NCBI RefSeq assembly: GCF_000802965.1
Contig: NZ_JSAK01000002.1
Location: 265,843 to 329,842 of the forward strand
Length of the DNA: 64,000 nt
DNA from: Pseudomonas fluorescens
GTDB taxonomy: Bacteria; Pseudomonadota; Gammaproteobacteria; Pseudomonadales; Pseudomonadaceae
Reading direction: 5' to 3'
Of this stretch, positions 60,269-64,000 are shown piece by piece; the first letter of the stretch is position 1; each line of letters starts with the position of its first letter. Position numbers and translations under genes: made by a program. Below the pieces are notes generated by a model, which had not been told where the DNA came from, did not search any database, and saw nothing but the letters and a program-made list of their open reading frames with translations.

Positions 60269-60493
60269 ATGCACGGTGCCATTCGCGCGGCCGGGTTCAG
60301 CCTGATGACGATGTTCGTCAGTTGCGGGGTCGGTGCTCAGGAGCTGGACACCCGGATCGGCAAGATCGCCATGGAAAGTGAGCTGCCGGCCCATGAGTCC
60401 ATCGCCAAGCCGTATGCCCCGACCGAACCGTTTCGACAAGCGCTGGAAACTCGACGACATCACAGTCCTGGAATGACGCCGAGTGTTCACTAA
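60269..60493 (+). CDS. Small exported protein resembling a DUF1254 N-terminus (probable truncated relic)
   Basis: A 74-residue protein. It has a signal peptide (AGFSLMTMFVSCGVGAQ) and then LDTRIGKIAMESELPAHESIAK and QALETRR. The phrase TRIG...P..E(S/T)...K.Y is the start of the long DUF1254 proteins, where it leads into the DFQRA-x-QAY helix. Here the sequence becomes EPFRQALE and stops. It may be the trimmed remains of a duplicate of the DUF1254 gene, or a genuine small protein that took over this segment. AAGGA lies 8 nt before the ATG. The next gene starts 8 nt after its stop. Confidence 0.55.
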   Translation: MHGAIRAAGFSLMTMFVSCGVGAQELDTRIGKIAMESELPAHESIAKPYAPTEPFRQALETRRHHSPGMTPSVH

Positions 60494-60501
60494 GGAAGTT
60501 T

Positions 60502-61905
60502 ATGAGTAACCGCATTCTGTTGACCGGCCTGGTGCTCACCTTGAGCAGCAACGCATGGGCCGATTTCACCGCCACCCCGGAAGAAGCCCGGGGCATCGCA
60601 AAGGAAGCTTACCTGTACGGTTTTCCGGTCGTGGAGATGTACAAGACGCTCTACACCCAGGCCGTGGACAAGAAGAGCCCGAACTTCAAGGCGCCGTTCA
60701 ACCAGATCGGCAACACCGCCAAAGCCTTTACTGCAAGGGACACCGCGTTTGTCACGCCGAATGCGGACACGCCCTACTCCTTCGTCTGGATGGATTTGCG
60801 CGCCGAACCGGTGGTGCTGACCTTGCCGCCGATCGAAGAGCATCGCTATTACTCGGTGCAGTTGATCGACGCCTACACGCAGAACTTCGCGTACCTCGGC
60901 ACCCGTAGTACCGGCAACAACGGCGGCCATTTCATGATCGCCGGCCCCAATTGGCAAGGTCAGCAACCGCTGAACATCGACCGCTTGTTGCGTAGCGAAA
61001 GCAACATCGCCTATGCCCTTTATCGCACGCAATTGTTCGATGACAAGGACCTGGCCAAGGTCAAGCAGATACAGAAAGGCTACAAGGTCGAAATCCTCAG
61101 CCACTACGACAAACATAAGGCCCCGCCGGCCGCACCGAAGGTCGCATGGCCGAAACCCACGCCGACCATGAGCGAAACCCCGGACCTGTTTCGCTACCTG
61201 AATTTCATGCTGTCGTTCGCCCCGACCCAGGACGTGGAAAAGGACCTGCTGGGGCGTTTCGCCAAAATCGGCATCGAAGCCGGCCAACCGTTCGACGTCA
61301 GCAAACTCACCGCCGAACAACGCAAGGCCCTGGAAGACGGCATCAGCGATGCCAAGGCAGAATTTTCCGAGTTCAAAAAGACCAGGGTCGACGCCCACGA
61401 AGTCACCAGCGGTGATCTGTTCGGCACCCGCGATCACCTCAAGGGCAATTACCTGTATCGCTACGCCGGCGCCAACATGGGGATCTTCGGCAATTCCGCG
61501 GAAGAGGCGAATTACATCGGCTACTTCGTCGACAAGGATGGTCAGCCGGTCGATGCCTCGAAGCACGATTACACCCTGCATTTCGACAAGGGCGCCCTGC
61601 CCCCGGCCGACGCGTTCTGGTCCCTGACCTTGTACGACGGCAAAAACAAACTGCTGGTGGCCAACCCGCTCAATCGCTACCTGATCAACTCGCGGATGCT
61701 GCCCGACCTCAAGCTCGATAACGACGGCGGCTTGACCCTCTACGTGCAAAACAAAGCCCCGGCCAAAGAGCTGCAAAGTAACTGGCTACCCGCGCCGAAC
61801 GGTCCGTTCTATGGCGTGCTGCGCCTGTACCTGCCAAAACCGGAAGTCACCAACGGCCAATGGAAAATGCCATTGCTGACGCCGGTAAACCAACAAAATC
61901 AGTAA
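60502..61905 (+). CDS. Exported DUF1254/DUF1214-domain protein
   Basis: A 467-residue protein with a signal peptide (LTLSSNAWA|DF). The DUF1254 part (ARGIAKEAYLYGFPVVEMYK; FTARDTAFVTPNADTPYSFVWMDL; YYSVQLIDAYTQNF) is followed by DUF1214 (GAYxYxAGANMGIFGNSAEEANYIGYF in essence, then LPPADAFWSLTLYD, NPLNRYLINSRM and LYVQNKAP). Pairs of these domains are widespread in soil and marine bacteria, and I know no settled catalytic role for them. AAGGAAG lies 5 nt before the ATG. It is the core of the operon and is flanked by barrel-like exported proteins. Confidence 0.85.
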   Translation: MSNRILLTGLVLTLSSNAWADFTATPEEARGIAKEAYLYGFPVVEMYKTLYTQAVDKKSPNFKAPFNQIGNTAKAFTARDTAFVTPNADTPYSFVWMDLRAEPVVLTLPPIEEHRYYSVQLIDAYTQNFAYLGTRSTGNNGGHFMIAGPNWQGQQPLNIDRLLRSESNIAYALYRTQLFDDKDLAKVKQIQKGYKVEILSHYDKHKAPPAAPKVAWPKPTPTMSETPDLFRYLNFMLSFAPTQDVEKDLLGRFAKIGIEAGQPFDVSKLTAEQRKALEDGISDAKAEFSEFKKTRVDAHEVTSGDLFGTRDHLKGNYLYRYAGANMGIFGNSAEEANYIGYFVDKDGQPVDASKHDYTLHFDKGALPPADAFWSLTLYDGKNKLLVANPLNRYLINSRMLPDLKLDNDGGLTLYVQNKAPAKELQSNWLPAPNGPFYGVLRLYLPKPEVTNGQWKMPLLTPVNQQNQ

Positions 61906-61917
61906 GCGGAGCGAGTC

Positions 61918-62865
61918 ATGATCAAGCCTTTTGTAGTGCGCCCGTTGTTGGCGCTGTGCCTGGTCGGCGGTAGCCCGCTCGTGCTGGCAGTCGAGGGCGG
62001 CGTTGGCCGGCCAATCACCGGGCAACAAGTGTTTTCCAATGCCGGGATCGTGCCGCCGGAACCGGGCTGGGTCATGTCCCTGACCAGCATCTGGTACGAC
62101 GGTGATCTGAAGGGCAATTCCCAGATACCGATCGGCGGTGCAGTGAGTACCGACCTGGACATGAAGGTTTCCTACACCATGGCCGACTTCACCCATGTCT
62201 GGGACACCGGCAAGGGACGCTGGAACTATGCCTCGGCCATCGGCGTGCCGGTGCAGTACACCGACGTCACCGCGAGCATCACCGGCCCCCGTGGCCGCAC
62301 CCTGGGCACCGAGGACAAGGCCACTCAGTTCGCCGACATGCTGGTGACGCCGATCGCCGCCGGTTATCACTTCGACGAGGTCAACCACATCTCGTTCTCG
62401 CTGCCGATCTACGTGCCCACCGGTGCCTACAACGTCAATCGACTCGCCAACGCCGGGCAGAACACTTACACCTTCATGCCCACCGTGGCCTTCACTCATC
62501 TCGACGGCAAGGGCGGTGAGTTCACGCTGGAGGGTGGGCTTGAGTTCTACACCGAGAACGATGAGACGGATTACCAGAACGGCGACCTCTTCACCCTTGA
62601 TGCATTGTGGACCCACGGTTTCGGTAACGGCTGGGCGGCCGGTCTGGCAGCGGGTTACATCCAGCAGATCAATGACGATTCCGGGTCGGGCGCCTCGAGC
62701 GGCTTTCGCGGGCGTTCGGTCGGCGCCGGCCCGGTGATTGGCTGGAGCGGCAAATTCGCCGATGCCCAGGCCAACTTCAGTCTGCGTTGGGTGCCGGAAT
62801 TCGACACCAAGAACCGGCCAGAAGGCAACGGTATCGCCGCCAACATGACTTTGGCGTTTTTCTGA
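61918..62865 (+). CDS. Outer-membrane transporter of the phenol MetA-pathway (SphA-like) type
   Basis: A 315-residue exported barrel protein. The signal peptide ends near LVLA|VEGG. The mature part starts GRPITGQQVFSNAGIVPPEPGW, typical of Phenol_MetA_deg proteins. Alternating strands follow, with PLGAY-like PIYVPTGAYNVNRLAN and a last strand ending in ANMTLAFF. Substrates named for relatives include aromatic and hydrophobic compounds; nothing here fixes the ligand. It starts 12 nt after the DUF1254 stop, with GGAG upstream. Confidence 0.75.
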   Translation: MIKPFVVRPLLALCLVGGSPLVLAVEGGVGRPITGQQVFSNAGIVPPEPGWVMSLTSIWYDGDLKGNSQIPIGGAVSTDLDMKVSYTMADFTHVWDTGKGRWNYASAIGVPVQYTDVTASITGPRGRTLGTEDKATQFADMLVTPIAAGYHFDEVNHISFSLPIYVPTGAYNVNRLANAGQNTYTFMPTVAFTHLDGKGGEFTLEGGLEFYTENDETDYQNGDLFTLDALWTHGFGNGWAAGLAAGYIQQINDDSGSGASSGFRGRSVGAGPVIGWSGKFADAQANFSLRWVPEFDTKNRPEGNGIAANMTLAFF

Positions 62866-62879
62866 GGAGGTAGCCAGGG

Positions 62880-63923
62880 ATGGCCATCAGTACCCGTTTA
62901 ATCTTTTGCAGCACGCTATTGAGCAGTCTGGCCTGCGCCAGCGGCGAATTGCCGGCGCTGGGCGGCACCCCGAATACACCCGTTGCCAAAGGCGACCCGG
63001 AAACCTGTCACCGCCTGCAACAGGATTTCGACATCAACCTCAAGGAAGTGGTCAAGGCCGGTTGCGATCCGTCCACCGAGCAAATCTCCAAACTGATGGA
63101 TAACCCGGTGGGCAATCTGGTGATGCTGGTCAACCAGTTCGACTACACCGCGCTCAAAGGCCCGAACAGCAATGGCACGCGCATGCTGGGCAAATACAGC
63201 TTCATGCCGACCTTCCCGATTTCCCTCGGTGAAGACTGGAACCTGATCAACCGCCTGCCCATCAGCTACGTCAGCGCCCCGGTCAACCGCAAGGCCGGCA
63301 ACCTGATCGGCATGGGCCCCAGTGACATCTTGAGCGACCGAAGTGACTTTGCCTCGGTGGTGCAAGACCCGTTCGACCGCACCAGCGGCTTCGGCGACCT
63401 GACTTACGTCGGCGTGTTCTCACCCAAGGAACCCATTCGCTTCGCCGGGGGCGGCAAGATGGTCTGGGGCTTCGGTCCGACCGCGATGTTCCCCACCGCT
63501 GAAGAAGACGTGCTCGGCACCGGCAAATATTCCCTCGGCCCGGCATTCGTCGCCGCGTACCTCGGCGAAGACTGGACCCTCGGCCTGTTTCCGCAGCACT
63601 GGTGGTCGGTGGGCGGCGACAGCGATCGCAAGGACGTGAGCCTGACCAACATTCAGTACTTCATCCAGCGCAGCATCCCCGGCCCCGAACAATGGCGGAT
63701 CGGCATGACCCCCAACGTCACGGTCAACTGGAAGGCTGAAGGTGGAAACAAAGTCACCTTCCCAATCGGCCTTGGCGCCGGGCGGATCTTCAACTTCGGC
63801 AAGCTGCCGGTGCGGATTTCCGGGGAGATCCAGTACTCGGCGATTCACCCGGATGACCTGATCAGCAGCCGCTGGAATTTCCGTCTGTCATTCATTCCGG
63901 TCATTCCGACCTTCATGTTTTGA
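62880..63923 (+). CDS. Exported transporter-like protein related to the 59466 gene
   Basis: A 347-residue exported protein. The signal is FCSTLLSSLACASG; the Cys in LACAS could make it a lipoprotein, but the lipobox is imperfect. It shares PTAEEDVLGTGKYS and GLGAGRIFNFGKLPV with the first protein of the operon (PTADQDELGTGKWQ; GLGGGKVW), and its last strands are RWNFRLSFIPVIPTF. The N-terminal addition of about 60 residues contains two Cys (TCHRLQQDFDINLKEVVKAGC) that may form a disulfide. GAGGTAG lies upstream of the ATG. It precedes the MoxR gene by 14 nt. Confidence 0.7.
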   Translation: MAISTRLIFCSTLLSSLACASGELPALGGTPNTPVAKGDPETCHRLQQDFDINLKEVVKAGCDPSTEQISKLMDNPVGNLVMLVNQFDYTALKGPNSNGTRMLGKYSFMPTFPISLGEDWNLINRLPISYVSAPVNRKAGNLIGMGPSDILSDRSDFASVVQDPFDRTSGFGDLTYVGVFSPKEPIRFAGGGKMVWGFGPTAMFPTAEEDVLGTGKYSLGPAFVAAYLGEDWTLGLFPQHWWSVGGDSDRKDVSLTNIQYFIQRSIPGPEQWRIGMTPNVTVNWKAEGGNKVTFPIGLGAGRIFNFGKLPVRISGEIQYSAIHPDDLISSRWNFRLSFIPVIPTFMF

Positions 63924-63937
63924 GCGAGGAACAGCCT

Positions 63938-64000
63938 ATGACCGCACTCAACGACCTCAACGCCCTGCAAGCCAGCATCGCCGAAGCGGTGCTCGGCCAG
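63938..64000 (+). CDS. MoxR-family AAA+ ATPase (5' end only)
   Basis: Only 21 codons are inside the window (MTALNDLNALQASIAEAVLGQ). The run ending in AVLGQ is typical of MoxR ATPase N-termini, which continue into the Walker A region. GAGGAACAG lies 4-8 nt before ATG. It follows the exported operon by 14 nt. The call rests on the short N-terminus and is tentative. Confidence 0.6.
   Translation, partial: MTALNDLNALQASIAEAVLGQ

Overview
The window reads as chromosomal DNA of a fluorescent Pseudomonas (P. fluorescens group). The grounds are high GC, a pvdQ/FecR/Fur-like pyoverdine mini-locus, the MuxABC-OpmB efflux operon, a MucR-type c-di-GMP protein, a large GlgE/trehalose gene cluster, and about a dozen REP/REPIN palindromes. 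No tRNA, rRNA, CRISPR array, insertion sequence or phage gene was recognised.

Layout. 1-13.9 kb: DpkA-type imino-acid reductase (-); a 1604-residue dermonecrotic-toxin-like protein whose C-terminus carries HEFSH and NADSIAF motifs of an M35-like zinc protease; a FecR/FpvR anti-sigma gene next to what looks like the 18-codon stump of a deleted sigma factor; pvdQ (-); a Fur-like regulator; small membrane and metal-binding proteins; a secreted alpha/beta hydrolase; and a 2-hydroxyacid dehydrogenase. 14-25.4 kb: glgA-treZ-malQ-treY-DUF2934-glgX, mostly with overlapping genes. The long glgA leader contains two NtrC-box matches and a sigma-54-like promoter. 25.5-31.7 kb: PIG-L-like and EEP-family proteins and two related autotransporter-barrel proteins, one without a passenger. 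31.7-39.5 kb (-): glgE, treS-maltokinase and glgB. Together these genes would convert trehalose via maltose and maltose-1-phosphate to branched alpha-glucan (TreS/Mak, GlgE, GlgB), and convert glucan back to trehalose (GlgX, TreY, TreZ, MalQ). glgC is absent from the window.

39.7-47.1 kb: a proline-rich peptide, an MgtC-like membrane protein, DUF3203, ccoG (cytochrome cbb3 maturation), a MocR regulator, an SDR dehydrogenase and a MHYT-GGDEF-EAL protein. 47.4-57.7 kb: muxA-muxB-muxC-opmB (-), with 4-nt overlaps throughout, then tpx and a YciI-like protein. 58.0-59.1 kb: a short AT-rich Rhs-core protein with a polymorphic C-terminal tail and no visible immunity gene. 59.5 kb to the end: an exported-protein operon (three barrel-like transporter proteins, a DUF1254/1214 protein and a 74-residue piece resembling a DUF1254 N-terminus) leading into a MoxR-type ATPase cut by the window edge.

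Protein identities come from recognising family motifs by eye. No database search was run. Starts were chosen from ribosome-binding sites and overlaps.
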